Assembly (NCBI RefSeq): GCF_001667185.1
Contig: NZ_LZIC01000038.1
Coordinates: 46,512 to 110,511 of the forward strand
Direction of reading: 5' to 3'
Source of the DNA: Mycobacterium sp. 852002-50816_SCH5313054-b
GTDB taxonomy: Bacteria > Actinomycetota > Actinomycetes > Mycobacteriales > Mycobacteriaceae
Length of the DNA: 64,000 bases
Part shown: positions 33,306-42,042 of the stretch, in pieces
How positions within the stretch are numbered: position 1 is the stretch's first letter
Layout: every line of letters begins with the position of its first letter
Made by a program: the position numbers and the translations under genes
Notes under the pieces: model-generated
The model's input: the letters and a program-made list of their open reading frames with translations, nothing else
The model's database searches: none
Told to the model about the DNA's origin: nothing

Positions 33306-34202
33306 ATGGCACCCGCCAGCTGGAATCCGGCCACCGGCGACGGCTTGGCCACCACTTTCGACGCGGTCGTCCGGGCCGTGGCCACCAACAAGGGGCTTTT
33401 CGACGACCCCTTCGCGGAGCGATTGGTGCGCGCCGCCGGGGTGGACTATTTCACCCGGGCGATCGAGGACGAGCGATATGCCGCGGACGGCGGCGGCAAC
33501 CCGATCACGACCGGGCTGATGGACGTTCAGGCGGCCTACGGCAAATTCTCGGACGAATTTCTCGCCGACGCGGGCCGGGCGGGCATCCGCCAGGTGGTGA
33601 TCCTGGGGTCGGGCCTGGACACCCGGCCGTACCGGCTGTGGTGGCCGCGGGGGACCACGGTGTACGAGATCGATCGGCCCGAGGTCCTCGATTTCAAATC
33701 CGAAGTGCTGCGCGGGCTGGACGCCCGGCCGACGACGCACCGCCGCGCGATCGGCGTCGACCTCCGCCACGATTGGCCGGTCGCGCTGCGCCGGGCCGGC
33801 TTCGACGCCGCCGCGCCCACAGTGTGGATCGCCGAGCAGCTGCTCGTCGGCTACCTGCCGCCCGACGCCCAGCACCGGTTGCTGCAGGACGTCACCCGCG
33901 CAAGCGCGCCCGGCAGCCGCTTCACCGCGGACCACATGGCCACCTGGACCCCGGCGCGGCAGGCGGCGGGGCAGGCATTCGTCGACTCGTGGCGTCGACA
34001 CGGCCTGGACGTCGACCTGGCCAGCCTGATGTACCCGGGCGAATACCGTTATGTCCCCGAGTATCTGGCGGCGCACGGTTGGGAGACGGCCGAGCGCAAC
34101 ATCGTCGAGTTGTGCACCACCCTGGGACTGGCCGAATTGTGGCGTGGCGGCCCGGAGCACGTGGACCTGCTCCCCGGGTATGTCACGGCAACGCGCGTTT
34201 AA
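33306..34202 (+). CDS. SAM-dependent methyltransferase, UPF0677 family
   Basis: ATG 33306 gives 298 residues. The family, expanded in mycobacteria, has DPFAERLVRAAGVDYFTRA near residue 32, the SAM-binding VVILGSGLDTRPYRL near 99, YEIDRPEVLDFK near 122, and WIAEQLLVGYLP near 176. Members are predicted O-methyltransferases related to leucine carboxyl methyltransferases; substrates are mostly unknown. It follows the DUF3054 gene closely on the same strand. Cytosolic. Confidence 0.9.
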   Translation: MAPASWNPATGDGLATTFDAVVRAVATNKGLFDDPFAERLVRAAGVDYFTRAIEDERYAADGGGNPITTGLMDVQAAYGKFSDEFLADAGRAGIRQVVILGSGLDTRPYRLWWPRGTTVYEIDRPEVLDFKSEVLRGLDARPTTHRRAIGVDLRHDWPVALRRAGFDAAAPTVWIAEQLLVGYLPPDAQHRLLQDVTRASAPGSRFTADHMATWTPARQAAGQAFVDSWRRHGLDVDLASLMYPGEYRYVPEYLAAHGWETAERNIVELCTTLGLAELWRGGPEHVDLLPGYVTATRV

Positions 34203-34261
34203 CCGTTGCCGCGCGCCCCGGGTGGCTCATTAAGCAAATTAAAGGTTCAGTTACTTAAATT

Positions 34262-34288
34262 CCATCCATGCCCGCCGCCGCTCCGAAT
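34262..34288 (+). promoter_or_regulatory. SigK-like promoter upstream of the fasciclin gene
   Basis: CCATCC at 34262-34267 and CCGAAT at 34283-34288 are separated by 15 bases. They match the -35 (CCATCC) and -10 (CCGAAT) elements known for SigK-controlled promoters such as those of mpt70 and mpt83; the spacer is slightly short. The -10 lies 61 bases before the ATG of the MPT70-like gene. Confidence 0.55.
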
Positions 34289-34349
34289 GACTGGTGTTCA
34301 AGCCGAAGACGGCGCCCACGGGCGTCTGTGACAAAGGAGTGGAAACGCA

Positions 34350-34943
34350 ATGATGAGCACTCGTGCAAAAACAATTGCCGCGGCGGGCCTCGCGACGATC
34401 GCCGTCGTAACGTGCCCCGCGGCCGGTCCCGCGCTCGCCGATAACGCGGGTGACCTGATCGGCACGGGCTGCGCGGACTACGCCAAGCAGAATCCGAGCG
34501 GTCCCGGGTCGGTGCTGGGGATGTCGCGCGACCCGGTGGCGACCGCGGCGTCGAACAACCCGATGCTGACCACGCTGAACTCGGCGCTGTCGGGGAAGCT
34601 GAATCCGAACGTGAACCTGGTCTCGACCCTCAACAACGGCCAGTACACGGTCTTCGCGCCCACCAACTCCGCGTTCGACAAGCTGCCGGCGGGGACCATC
34701 GACAAGCTGAAGACGGACTCGCAGCTGCTGACCAGCATCTTGACGTATCACGTCGTGCAGGGGCAGCTCAGTCCGGGAACGGTTGGCGGCATCCACGCCA
34801 CCGTGCAGGGTGCGTCCCTCACCGTGGCCGGTCAGGGCAACGACCTGAGGGTGAACAACGCGGGCCTGGTGTGCGGCGGCGTGCACACGTCCAACGCGAC
34901 GGTGTACATGATCGACACGGTGCTGATGCCCCCCGCCCGATAG
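34350..34943 (+). CDS. Secreted fasciclin (FAS1) protein, MPT70/MPT83-like
   Basis: ATG 34350 follows AAAGGAG (34333-34339); the next codon is also ATG. The 197-residue product has a signal peptide (about 1-30, ending PALADN) and one FAS1 domain (about 60-195), with the H1 region [15 protein letters not shown] and the H2-adjacent [15 protein letters not shown]. It resembles MPT70, a major secreted antigen. No lipobox is present, so it is the soluble rather than the lipoprotein type. A SigK-like promoter precedes it. The likely role is cell-surface or matrix adhesion; precise function unknown. Confidence 0.88.
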   Translation: MMSTRAKTIAAAGLATIAVVTCPAAGPALADNAGDLIGTGCADYAKQNPSGPGSVLGMSRDPVATAASNNPMLTTLNSALSGKLNPNVNLVSTLNNGQYTVFAPTNSAFDKLPAGTIDKLKTDSQLLTSILTYHVVQGQLSPGTVGGIHATVQGASLTVAGQGNDLRVNNAGLVCGGVHTSNATVYMIDTVLMPPAR

Positions 34944-34997
34944 GGCGGAACCTCCGCCGGGTGGAATGGGGGCGCGTCGGAAACGTTAGATGAAGAC

Positions 34998-35489
34998 GTG
35001 ACGCCCACCACCCGGCTTCGGTTCGTCGCGGCCACCCACGAGGACCCGCTGGCGCGGCCGCTGCTGGCCGAGCTGGCCGTCGAGTACGCGGAGCGCTACG
35101 GCGGCACGCCGGACAGGCACCTGGCCTGGCTGCCGGTGCCGGCGGCCGAGCTGGCGCCGCCCGACGGCGGCTTGCTCATCGGCGTGGTGGGCGGGGTGGC
35201 GGTCACCGGCGGGGCGTTCCGGCGCTTCGACGCCGAGACCGCCGAGCTGAAGCGGATCTGGACCGACAGCGCGCACCGGCGCCGCGGTTACGCGCGGGCG
35301 CTGCTGGCGGCGCTGGAGGCCGAAACCGCCGCGCGGGGTTACCGGCGGCTGTATTTGATCACCGGCAATCGCCAGCCCGAGGCCGAGGCGCTATACGACG
35401 CGACGGGTTACTCCCGCATCCCCCCCGCCGAGCCGCTGCCGGATTGGGGACCGTTCCGGCCGATCGCCTTCGAAAAGCGGCTGCCATGA
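34998..35489 (+). CDS. GNAT-family N-acetyltransferase
   Basis: The GTG at 34998 gives 163 residues. The acetyl-CoA site is seen as IWTDSAHRRRGYARALLAALEAE (consensus Q/RxxGxG/A) near residue 92, followed by LYLITGNRQPEAEALYDATGY. The substrate is unknown. Its stop codon overlaps the start of the first luciferase-like monooxygenase (ATGA, 35486-35489), so it is the first gene of a coupled four-gene operon. Confidence 0.88.
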   Translation: MTPTTRLRFVAATHEDPLARPLLAELAVEYAERYGGTPDRHLAWLPVPAAELAPPDGGLLIGVVGGVAVTGGAFRRFDAETAELKRIWTDSAHRRRGYARALLAALEAETAARGYRRLYLITGNRQPEAEALYDATGYSRIPPAEPLPDWGPFRPIAFEKRLP

Positions 35490-36583
35490 CCGGTCAATTC
35501 CACCTGGGGGTCGCGCTCGACGGATACGGCTGGCACCCGCAGGCGTGGCGGACGACCCTGGGCTCGGAGCCCGCCACGCCGTCGGTGCTCAGCGGGCGTT
35601 ACTGGGCCGAATTGGCGGCCACCGCCGAGCGCGGGCTGCTGGATTTCCTGACCATCGACGACTCCTTGATGCCGCAGATCGGGCGAAGCTCCCGGATTCA
35701 TCGGGATCGGCTGACCGGCCGCGCCGACGCGGTCCTGGTCGCGGCGCGAATCGCCCCCGCGACGCGGCACATCGGGTTGATCCCCGTGGCCACGGTCACC
35801 CACACCGAGCCCTTTCACGTCTCCAAATCCATTGCGACGCTTGACTTCGTGTCGCACGGCCGGGCGGGGTGGCAGCCGCGGGTGAGCGCCACCACGCATG
35901 AGGCGGCCCTGTTCGGCCGCCGCGACGTCTCCGGCGTTCCACTCTTCGACGAGGCGGTCGAGTACGTCGAGGTGGTGCGCCGGTTGTGGGACAGCTGGGA
36001 GGACGACGCGATCGTCCGCGACGTGACCACCGGGCGCTACGTCGACGTCGACAAACTGCACTACATCGACTTCGCCGGAAAGTTCTTCTCCCTCAAGGGT
36101 CCGTCGATCACGCCGCGCCCGCCGCAGGGCCAGCCGGTGGTGGCCGCGCTGGCGCATGTCGGGCCCGCCTACGAGTTCGCCGCGGCCGGCGCCGATGTCG
36201 TGTTCATCACGCCCACGGACGAGACCTCACTGCAAAGCATCCTCGACGAGGTGCGCGCCGCCGGCGGAGCTCACCTGAAAGTCCTTGCCGACGTGGTCGT
36301 TTCGTTCCATGGCGAGGGCGACTTCCGATCGGATGCCCTCGTCTTCGCGGGCAGCGCAATGGAATTGGTGGACATGGCTGTGGGCTGGCAACGGCTTGGC
36401 GTCGACGGGGTGCGGCTGCGGCCGGCCGTCAATGCCACCGACCTGCCGGTGATCGTCGACGAGGTGGTGCCGCTGCTGCAGCGAGCCGGCCGCTTCCGCA
36501 CCGCCTATCGGCGCGGCGAAACCCTGCGGGCCCGCCTGGGCCTGCCCGTGGCGCCCAACCGCTACTCGGCGGTGCACCGATGA
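35486..36583 (+). CDS. Luciferase-like (LLM) flavin-dependent monooxygenase 1, NtaA/DszA-type
   Basis: ATG 35486 overlaps the GNAT stop. The 365-residue protein has the LLM TIM-barrel fold: HLGVALDGYGWHPQAWR at the start, ERGLLDFLTIDDSLMPQ near 52, THTEPFHVSKSIATLDFVSHGRAGW near 103 and DEAVEYVEVVRRLWDSWEDDA near 155. These features fit the NtaA/SnaA/DszA group, which uses reduced FMN from a separate reductase to oxidise sulfonates, sulfones, amines or similar compounds. It ends with a 4-base overlap into the next LLM gene. No flavin reductase is nearby. Confidence 0.87.
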   Translation: MTGQFHLGVALDGYGWHPQAWRTTLGSEPATPSVLSGRYWAELAATAERGLLDFLTIDDSLMPQIGRSSRIHRDRLTGRADAVLVAARIAPATRHIGLIPVATVTHTEPFHVSKSIATLDFVSHGRAGWQPRVSATTHEAALFGRRDVSGVPLFDEAVEYVEVVRRLWDSWEDDAIVRDVTTGRYVDVDKLHYIDFAGKFFSLKGPSITPRPPQGQPVVAALAHVGPAYEFAAAGADVVFITPTDETSLQSILDEVRAAGGAHLKVLADVVVSFHGEGDFRSDALVFAGSAMELVDMAVGWQRLGVDGVRLRPAVNATDLPVIVDEVVPLLQRAGRFRTAYRRGETLRARLGLPVAPNRYSAVHR

Positions 36584-37701
36584 CACCCGTGCCGCTGTCG
36601 ATCCTGGACCTGGTGCCGATCCTTTCCGGCGGGGACGCGGCGACGGCGTTGCACAACACGATCGCGCTCGCCCAGCACGCCGAGCGGTGGGGTTATCGCC
36701 GGTACTGGATCGCCGAGCATCACTTCGTCGCCGTCGCCAGCGCGGCACCGGCGGTGCTGATCGGCCAAATCGCGGCCGCTACCAACACGATTCGAGTGGG
36801 CTCGGCGGCCGTGCAGCTCAGTCACACCACCGCCGCCGCGGTGGTGGAAAGCTTCGGCATGCTCGACGCGTTCTATCCGGGCCGCATCGACCTCGGCCTG
36901 GGCCGCTCGGCGCAGCGGCGGATGACCAAGCCGCGATCCCCGAGACCCCCCAGGCCCGAACCTGCCCGCGAATGGCGCGAGGTCGACGGCGTGGTCATCC
37001 CGCCGCCGTACGATCTGCGCAAGCTGCTGGGCAGCGGCCGGGTGCAGGCGACCCAGGCGATCCTGCAGCAGCCCGAGGCCGTCGCGCCCGACTTCGCCGA
37101 ACAGCTCGCGGACATCATGGCGATGCTGGCGGGAACCTACGAGGTCGACGGGTTCGACGTGCACGCCGTGCCCGGGGAGGGCGCCGCCCTGACGCCGTGG
37201 ATATTCGGCAGCAGCAAGGGCCGCAGCGCCCAGGTCGCGGGCGCACGGGGGCTGCCGTTCGTGGCCAGCTACCACCTCACCCCGGCTACGGCGCTGGACG
37301 CCATCGACGCCTACCGGGACGCGTTCGTCCCGTCGGCGGCGCTGCCGCGGCCCTACGTGGTGGTGTCGGCCGACATCGTGGTCGCCGACGACTCCGACAC
37401 CGCGAAGCACCTGGCGTCCAGCTACGGCCACTGGGTGTACTCGATCCGGGCCGGCGGCGGCGCCGTCCCCTATCCCGACCCCGACGAGTGCGGCCCGCTG
37501 ACCGACGAGCAGCTGGAGGTCGTGATCGACCGGCTGGCAACGCAATTCGTCGGCAACCCCGACGAGGTCGCCGAGCGGCTGGAGACGCTGCAGCGCGCGA
37601 CCGGCGCCGACGAGCTCGTGATCACCTCGGTCACCCACGGGCATGCCGACCGGTTGCGCTCGCACGAACTGATCGCCAAGCGGTGGGGGCTGGAGGGTTG
37701 A
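36580..37701 (+). CDS. LLM flavin-dependent oxidoreductase 2 (MsnO8-like)
   Basis: ATG 36580 overlaps the previous stop. The 373-residue protein belongs to the LLM subgroup with PLSILDLVPILSGGDAATAL at the start, GYRRYWIAEHHFVAVASAAP near 38 and RIDLGLGRSAQ near 105, as in MsnO8-type alkanal monooxygenase-like proteins. A Pro/Arg-rich insert (about 117-135) interrupts the usual barrel and may be a flexible loop. Its stop overlaps the TTG start of the third LLM gene. Substrate unknown. Confidence 0.87.
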   Translation: MTPVPLSILDLVPILSGGDAATALHNTIALAQHAERWGYRRYWIAEHHFVAVASAAPAVLIGQIAAATNTIRVGSAAVQLSHTTAAAVVESFGMLDAFYPGRIDLGLGRSAQRRMTKPRSPRPPRPEPAREWREVDGVVIPPPYDLRKLLGSGRVQATQAILQQPEAVAPDFAEQLADIMAMLAGTYEVDGFDVHAVPGEGAALTPWIFGSSKGRSAQVAGARGLPFVASYHLTPATALDAIDAYRDAFVPSAALPRPYVVVSADIVVADDSDTAKHLASSYGHWVYSIRAGGGAVPYPDPDECGPLTDEQLEVVIDRLATQFVGNPDEVAERLETLQRATGADELVITSVTHGHADRLRSHELIAKRWGLEG

Positions 37702-39062
37702 GCTTTCGAGAGGGCAAGCGCCGCAAACCGATTCACCTGGCCGCGCACTTCCCGGGCGTCAACAACACGACGGTGTGGACCGACCCCGCCGCCGGCAGCC
37801 AGATCGAGTTCGAGTCGTTCGTGCACCTGGCCCGCAGCGCCGAACGGGGATTGTTCGACTTCTTCTTCCTGGCCGAGGGTCTGCGACTGCGGGAGCACCG
37901 CGGCCGCATCTACGACCTCGACGTGGTGGGCCGTCCGGACACCTTCACCGTGCTGGCCGCGTTGGCCGGCGTCACCGACCGCATCGGGCTGACCGGCACC
38001 ATCAACACCACCTTCAACGAACCCTTCGAAGTGGCAAGGCAATTCGCGACGCTCGACCACCTGTCCGGCGGCCGCGCCGGCTGGAACATGGTGACCTCCT
38101 CGGACGCCTTCACCGGCGCCAACTTCCGCCGCGGCGGCTTTCTGGATCACGCCGATCGGTATTCGCGCGCCGAGGAGTTCCTCGCGGTGGCCCGCCAATT
38201 CTGGGACAGCTGGGCGGCCGACGCCGTGCTGGCCGATGTCGATGCCGGGGTCTACGTCCATCCCGACCGGATCCGCGGCGTCGCACACCGCGGTCCGCAG
38301 TTCGACGTGCGCGGGTTTGCGACGGTGCCCGCCGGCCCGCAGGGCCATCCGATATTGCTGCAGGCCGGCGACTCCGCCGACGGCCGCGCGTTCGGCGCGC
38401 GCAACGCCGACGCCTTGTTCACCCTGCACTCGTCGCTTCAGGACGGCCGGCGCTACTACGCCGACGTCAAGGGCCGCGCCGCGTCCTACGGCCGGGACCC
38501 CAACCGGCTCAAGGTTTTTCCGGCGGCGACGTTCGTCATCGGCGACACCGATTCCGAAGCGCAGGACAGGGCGCGCCACATCCGCTATCAGCAGGTCACC
38601 GGTGCGACGGCGATCGCGATGCTCGAACAAGTGTGGGGCCGCGACCTGTCGGGTTACGACCCGGACGGCCCGCTACCCGACGTCGATCCGATCATCGACA
38701 GCGACATCACGCAGGGCCGGGTCCGGCATGGCGACCCGATCGCGGTCGCCCGCCGCTTCCGCGAGCGCGCTTCGGCCGAGAACCTGTCCATCCGCGAGCT
38801 GATCATCGCGGTCACCAGCCGCGAGCAGTTCGTGGGCACCCCGGCGCACATCGCCGACGGGATCGACACCTACGTCCAGGCCGACGCCTGCGACGGGTTT
38901 ATCCTGGTGCCGCACCTGACGCCGCACGGCCTGGACGAGTTCGTCGACCGAGTGGTGCCAATGCTGCAGGAGCGGGGCGCATTCCGCACGGAGTACGCCG
39001 GCGAGACGCTGCGGGATCACCTGGGGCTCAACGAGGTTGCGCCGGCGGCTCAGGGCCGCTAG
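37698..39062 (+). CDS. LLM flavin-dependent monooxygenase 3, NtaA/SnaA/DszA-type
   Basis: The TTG at 37698 is the best start: it overlaps the upstream stop (TTGA) right after GGAGGG, and the product then begins with the family N-terminus SFREGKRRKPIHLAAHFPGVNN; a later start would lose conserved residues. The 454-residue protein has ERGLFDFFFLAEGLRLRE near 50, NEPFEVARQFATLDHLSGGRAGWN near 108, and a long insertion typical of the NtaA/SnaA family. It should use FMNH2 and O2. It ends the coupled operon and converges with the SpoIIAA-like gene, overlapping by 4 bases. Confidence 0.87.
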   Translation: MSFREGKRRKPIHLAAHFPGVNNTTVWTDPAAGSQIEFESFVHLARSAERGLFDFFFLAEGLRLREHRGRIYDLDVVGRPDTFTVLAALAGVTDRIGLTGTINTTFNEPFEVARQFATLDHLSGGRAGWNMVTSSDAFTGANFRRGGFLDHADRYSRAEEFLAVARQFWDSWAADAVLADVDAGVYVHPDRIRGVAHRGPQFDVRGFATVPAGPQGHPILLQAGDSADGRAFGARNADALFTLHSSLQDGRRYYADVKGRAASYGRDPNRLKVFPAATFVIGDTDSEAQDRARHIRYQQVTGATAIAMLEQVWGRDLSGYDPDGPLPDVDPIIDSDITQGRVRHGDPIAVARRFRERASAENLSIRELIIAVTSREQFVGTPAHIADGIDTYVQADACDGFILVPHLTPHGLDEFVDRVVPMLQERGAFRTEYAGETLRDHLGLNEVAPAAQGR

Positions 39063-39520
39063 GGGGCGACAAGCTTGACGAGGCTGCTGACCGCGGCGCC
39101 CACTCCACCGATGAATGCCCTGGCCATGTCACGAGTGGACGCGCCGGCGCCGTCCTGCAGCGAGGTCAGCCACGCGATCGCGTCATCGCGTTCGTTGTCG
39201 TGATACACCCGCACCGGGCATGGCATCCACGCGCCGATGCTGCGCGATGGCGCCCGGATCCAGTCGAGGTCGCTCACGACCGCGCAGCCATCAAGCAGCC
39301 GCACGTAGCTCACCCCGAGCCGGGTATCGGCCCACAGCGCGCCCGGCGTGATGCGCCGGAAGCCCGGGCCGAACTGGTAGAGCAGCCGCATCCGACCGCC
39401 CGTTCGTCGCGCTTGATCGACCAGCGGCGCAAAGACCCGGTCGTAATCGGCTGCCGTGACCGTGCCTGCCGCTTCCAGGCCCTGAATGCCGGGGGGCATG
39501 CCCGTAAGTTCTTTCAGCAC
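39059..39520 (-). CDS. SpoIIAA/STAS-like domain protein
   Basis: The GTG start at 39520 (GGGAGAG upstream) gives 153 residues. The pattern GIQGLEAAGTVTAADYDRVFAPLVD followed by MRLLYQFG and a final amphipathic segment fits the SpoIIAA-like (DUF3478) family, small STAS-related domains of unknown role. No signal peptide. It is divergent from the FAD monooxygenase gene across an AT-rich 89-base gap, and converges with the LLM operon. Confidence 0.72.
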   Translation of the reverse strand: MLKELTGMPPGIQGLEAAGTVTAADYDRVFAPLVDQARRTGGRMRLLYQFGPGFRRITPGALWADTRLGVSYVRLLDGCAVVSDLDWIRAPSRSIGAWMPCPVRVYHDNERDDAIAWLTSLQDGAGASTRDMARAFIGGVGAAVSSLVKLVAP

Positions 39521-39567
39521 ACCGCTCTCCCTTCATCCTGCAATTTATTTCCCATAGCAACTATTGC

Positions 39568-39580
39568 ACTATGATATAGT
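39568..39580. promoter_or_regulatory. Palindromic candidate operator upstream of FAD monooxygenase
   Basis: ACTAT-GAT-ATAGT is a perfect 13-base dyad in the AT-rich gap between divergent genes. It contains TATGAT, a good -10 match, at 39570-39575. A second dyad GCAA-CTA-TTGC lies just upstream (39557-39567). The arrangement resembles MarR- or TetR-type operator DNA, but no regulator gene is adjacent. Confidence 0.4.
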
Positions 39581-39609
39581 AAGTGGGCCCGAGCAGAAAG
39601 GGTGTGCGC

Positions 39610-40800
39610 ATGAAGATCGCCATCGTCGGAGCCGGCATCGCCGGCCCCACGCTCGCGTACTGGCTTTGGCGCTACGGCCACGAGCCGACCCTGATAGAAA
39701 AATCGCCGCGGCTCCGCACCGGCGGTTATGTCGTGGACTTTTGGGGTGGCGGGTACACCGTCGCCGAACGCATGGGACTTGCCCCCGAATTGCACGCCGC
39801 CGGATACGAGGTGCAGGAGCTGCGACTCGTGGACCGGAATTCGCGGAAGGTGGGCGGCTTTTCGACGGAGTTGTTCCGGCGCAACCTCGATGGACGCTTC
39901 GCCACCCTGCCGCGCGGTGATCTGGCGGCCATGATCTACCGCTCGATCGACGACCACGTCGAAACCCTGTTCGGTGAGAGCGTTTCGGCCATCGCGCAAG
40001 ACAACGCGGGGGTCCGGGTCACGTTCGAGCACGGCCAGTCACGCCCGTTCGATCTGGTCGTCGGCGCCGGTGGCATCCATTCGCCCGTGCGCGGCTTGGT
40101 GTTCGGCCCGGAATCGAATTTTGAGGTCGACCTAGGCTACCGAGTGGCCGCCTTCGGAGTCGAGGGCTATCAGCCGCGCGACGAGCTCGTCTACCTCGCC
40201 TACACGACACCCGGGCGTATGCTCGCGCGGTTTGCGATGCGCGGCGAAAAGACCTTGTTCCTGTCCGTTTTCACCGCCGACCACATGAGCGGCCCCGACC
40301 CGCAGGACTTGTCGGAGGTCAGGACCACCCTGTCGCAAGTCTTCGGCGACGCCGGGTGGGAATGCCCCGAGATCCTCCGCGAACTGGACGGCGCCCCCGA
40401 GGTGTACTTCGACCGCGTGAGCCAAATCGTCATGGACCGCTGGTCGCAGGGGCGGGTAGCACTCATCGGCGATGCCGCGGCCGCCGTCTCGTTATTGGCG
40501 GGGGAGGGGACGGGTCTGGCCATGGTGCAGGCCTACGTGCTGGCCGGCGAACTCGGCCGCGCGGGTGCCGATCACCGCGAGGCGTTTCGTCGCTACGAAC
40601 GCCGACTGCGTCCGATCGTCGAGGCCAGGCAGCGGTCGGCGCGGGCGTTCGCCTCGATGTTCGCGCCCAAGACGACGCTCGGGTTGTGGACCCGGAATCA
40701 GGCATCCAAGTTGATGGACATCCCGTGGCTGGCCGGCCCGGTCATCAGGCGTGAATTCCGCGACGACATTGCTTTGCCCGAGTACGTCGCGCAGCGCTAG
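39610..40800 (+). CDS. FAD-dependent monooxygenase (PHBH/TetX-like)
   Basis: ATG 39610 follows AGAAAGGG and gives 396 residues. It has the N-terminal Rossmann motif IAIVGAGIAGPTLAYWLWRYG (about 3-23), the DG-like LVVGAGGIHSPVRGLVFG near 153, and the second FAD motif GRVALIGDAAAAVSLLAGEGTGLAM near 283. These define class A flavoprotein hydroxylases, which add one oxygen atom to an aromatic or polyketide-like compound using NAD(P)H. There is no signal peptide. It stands alone on the plus strand after an AT-rich control region and converges with the SRPBCC gene (stops overlap). Confidence 0.88.
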   Translation: MKIAIVGAGIAGPTLAYWLWRYGHEPTLIEKSPRLRTGGYVVDFWGGGYTVAERMGLAPELHAAGYEVQELRLVDRNSRKVGGFSTELFRRNLDGRFATLPRGDLAAMIYRSIDDHVETLFGESVSAIAQDNAGVRVTFEHGQSRPFDLVVGAGGIHSPVRGLVFGPESNFEVDLGYRVAAFGVEGYQPRDELVYLAYTTPGRMLARFAMRGEKTLFLSVFTADHMSGPDPQDLSEVRTTLSQVFGDAGWECPEILRELDGAPEVYFDRVSQIVMDRWSQGRVALIGDAAAAVSLLAGEGTGLAMVQAYVLAGELGRAGADHREAFRRYERRLRPIVEARQRSARAFASMFAPKTTLGLWTRNQASKLMDIPWLAGPVIRREFRDDIALPEYVAQR

Positions 40801-41270
40801 CTCGTGGCTGCCGAGCGGGACTCGACCAGGGCGGCGAGCTTGTCCAGGGCCATCCGGGTGCCCAGCTCGTTGTCGTGCGGGGAAATTCCGGCGGGGACGC
40901 CCTGGTGCAGCATCACCACCTCCGCGCCGCCGTCGGCGTCGGACAGCGTCGTGACGATCCGCATCGCGCCACCGAACGCCGGATCGGCCGTCTCGAATTC
41001 GAGTTCCTCGACCACCCGCTCGCCCGGCACCAGCTCGACGAACCGGCCGTGGTAGGTGTCGGTGGCTGCGGCCGTCTTGCCCCGCCGTTGCGGCGACGCG
41101 TATGTCAGCGACACCCGAAACCGGCCGCCGACGCGGGCGTCGAATTCGCGCACGAGTGCGCTCATGCCGTCGGGGACCCGCCATGCGGCAACCGCATCGG
41201 CGTCGATGAGCGCGCGGTACACCGCCTCCGGTGACGCGCGGATGCGCCGGACGACGCGGGTCTGCGTCAT
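40797..41270 (-). CDS. SRPBCC (AHSA1-type) domain protein
   Basis: ATG 41270 gives 157 residues. The sequence TRVVRRIRASPEAVYRALIDADAVAAWRVPDGMSALV and the later PGERVVEELEFETAD match the AHSA1/START-like SRPBCC family, hydrophobic-pocket proteins often found beside ligand-handling enzymes. It overlaps the upstream metallo-beta-lactamase gene (ATGA overlap), so the two are coupled. No catalytic residues are recognisable. Confidence 0.85.
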   Translation of the reverse strand: MTQTRVVRRIRASPEAVYRALIDADAVAAWRVPDGMSALVREFDARVGGRFRVSLTYASPQRRGKTAAATDTYHGRFVELVPGERVVEELEFETADPAFGGAMRIVTTLSDADGGAEVVMLHQGVPAGISPHDNELGTRMALDKLAALVESRSAATS

Positions 41271-42025
41271 TGCGCGCGCTGGAGCGCCGCGTCCGTCGCC
41301 TCGCGGATCGGCCCGCGCCACACGTCGCCGTGGCCGGGTAGCAGCACCTCGGTGTCCAGCGAGGCCAGCGCGCCCAGGCTGTGCAGGCAGTTCCGCTGGT
41401 CGTGGCTGAACATCGCCGGCAGCAGCTGCGGCCCGCCGCGACGCAGCAGCGGGTGGCCGGTGATCAGGGCGTCGCCGCTGGCCAGCACGCCGTCGACGAC
41501 GTACGAGCAGTGCCCGCCGGTGTGGCCCGGCGTGGCGATGGCCGTGGGGTTGCCGGGCAGGCCCGCGGCCACCTCGGCGGTCAGCGGCCGGGTCGACGGG
41601 ATGCCGTCGCGGATCAGCCCGCCGTTGCGCACCACGTGCGCGCCCCACACCGCCCACCGTGGCCGCCAAATGCGCAGTGCCACATCGAAAATGGATACCT
41701 GCTCCAGGTACTCCCGCTTCGCGTGACCCACCTCGTCGGCGTGGCAATACACCGGGGTGCCGTGCTCGCGGGCGAACCAGATCGCCGAGCCCAGGTGGTC
41801 GATGTGCGCGTGCGTCAGCAGGATCGCGCGCACGTCGCCCGCGCCGTAGCCCAGCTTGGCCAGCGAGGCCAGCACGTCCTCGCGATCCCCGGGGTAACCG
41901 GCGTCGATCAGCAGCACGCCGGTGCCGTCGACGACCAGGGTCCAGTTAACGGCGTGGCCCTGGGCGAGGTACACGGTGTCGGTGACCTGAACAAGAGTCG
42001 GTGCTGGTCCCACGCCAGTGAGCAT
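41267..42025 (-). CDS. Metallo-beta-lactamase superfamily hydrolase, Rv0406c-like
   Basis: ATG 42025 gives 252 residues beginning MLTGVGPAPTLVQVTDTVYLAQG; upstream codons in frame do not match the family. The metal motif is THAHIDHLGSA (His 72, 74, Asp 76, His 77), with further ligands in IATPGHTGGH and PGHGDV. It is a cytosolic MBL-fold hydrolase of unknown substrate, the likely orthologue of Rv0406c. It is divergent from fgd1, with only 17 bases between starts, and has no clear ribosome site, so a leaderless message is possible. Confidence 0.88.
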   Translation of the reverse strand: MLTGVGPAPTLVQVTDTVYLAQGHAVNWTLVVDGTGVLLIDAGYPGDREDVLASLAKLGYGAGDVRAILLTHAHIDHLGSAIWFAREHGTPVYCHADEVGHAKREYLEQVSIFDVALRIWRPRWAVWGAHVVRNGGLIRDGIPSTRPLTAEVAAGLPGNPTAIATPGHTGGHCSYVVDGVLASGDALITGHPLLRRGGPQLLPAMFSHDQRNCLHSLGALASLDTEVLLPGHGDVWRGPIREATDAALQRAQ

Positions 42026-42042
42026 AGGAGTAGAAATAACCC

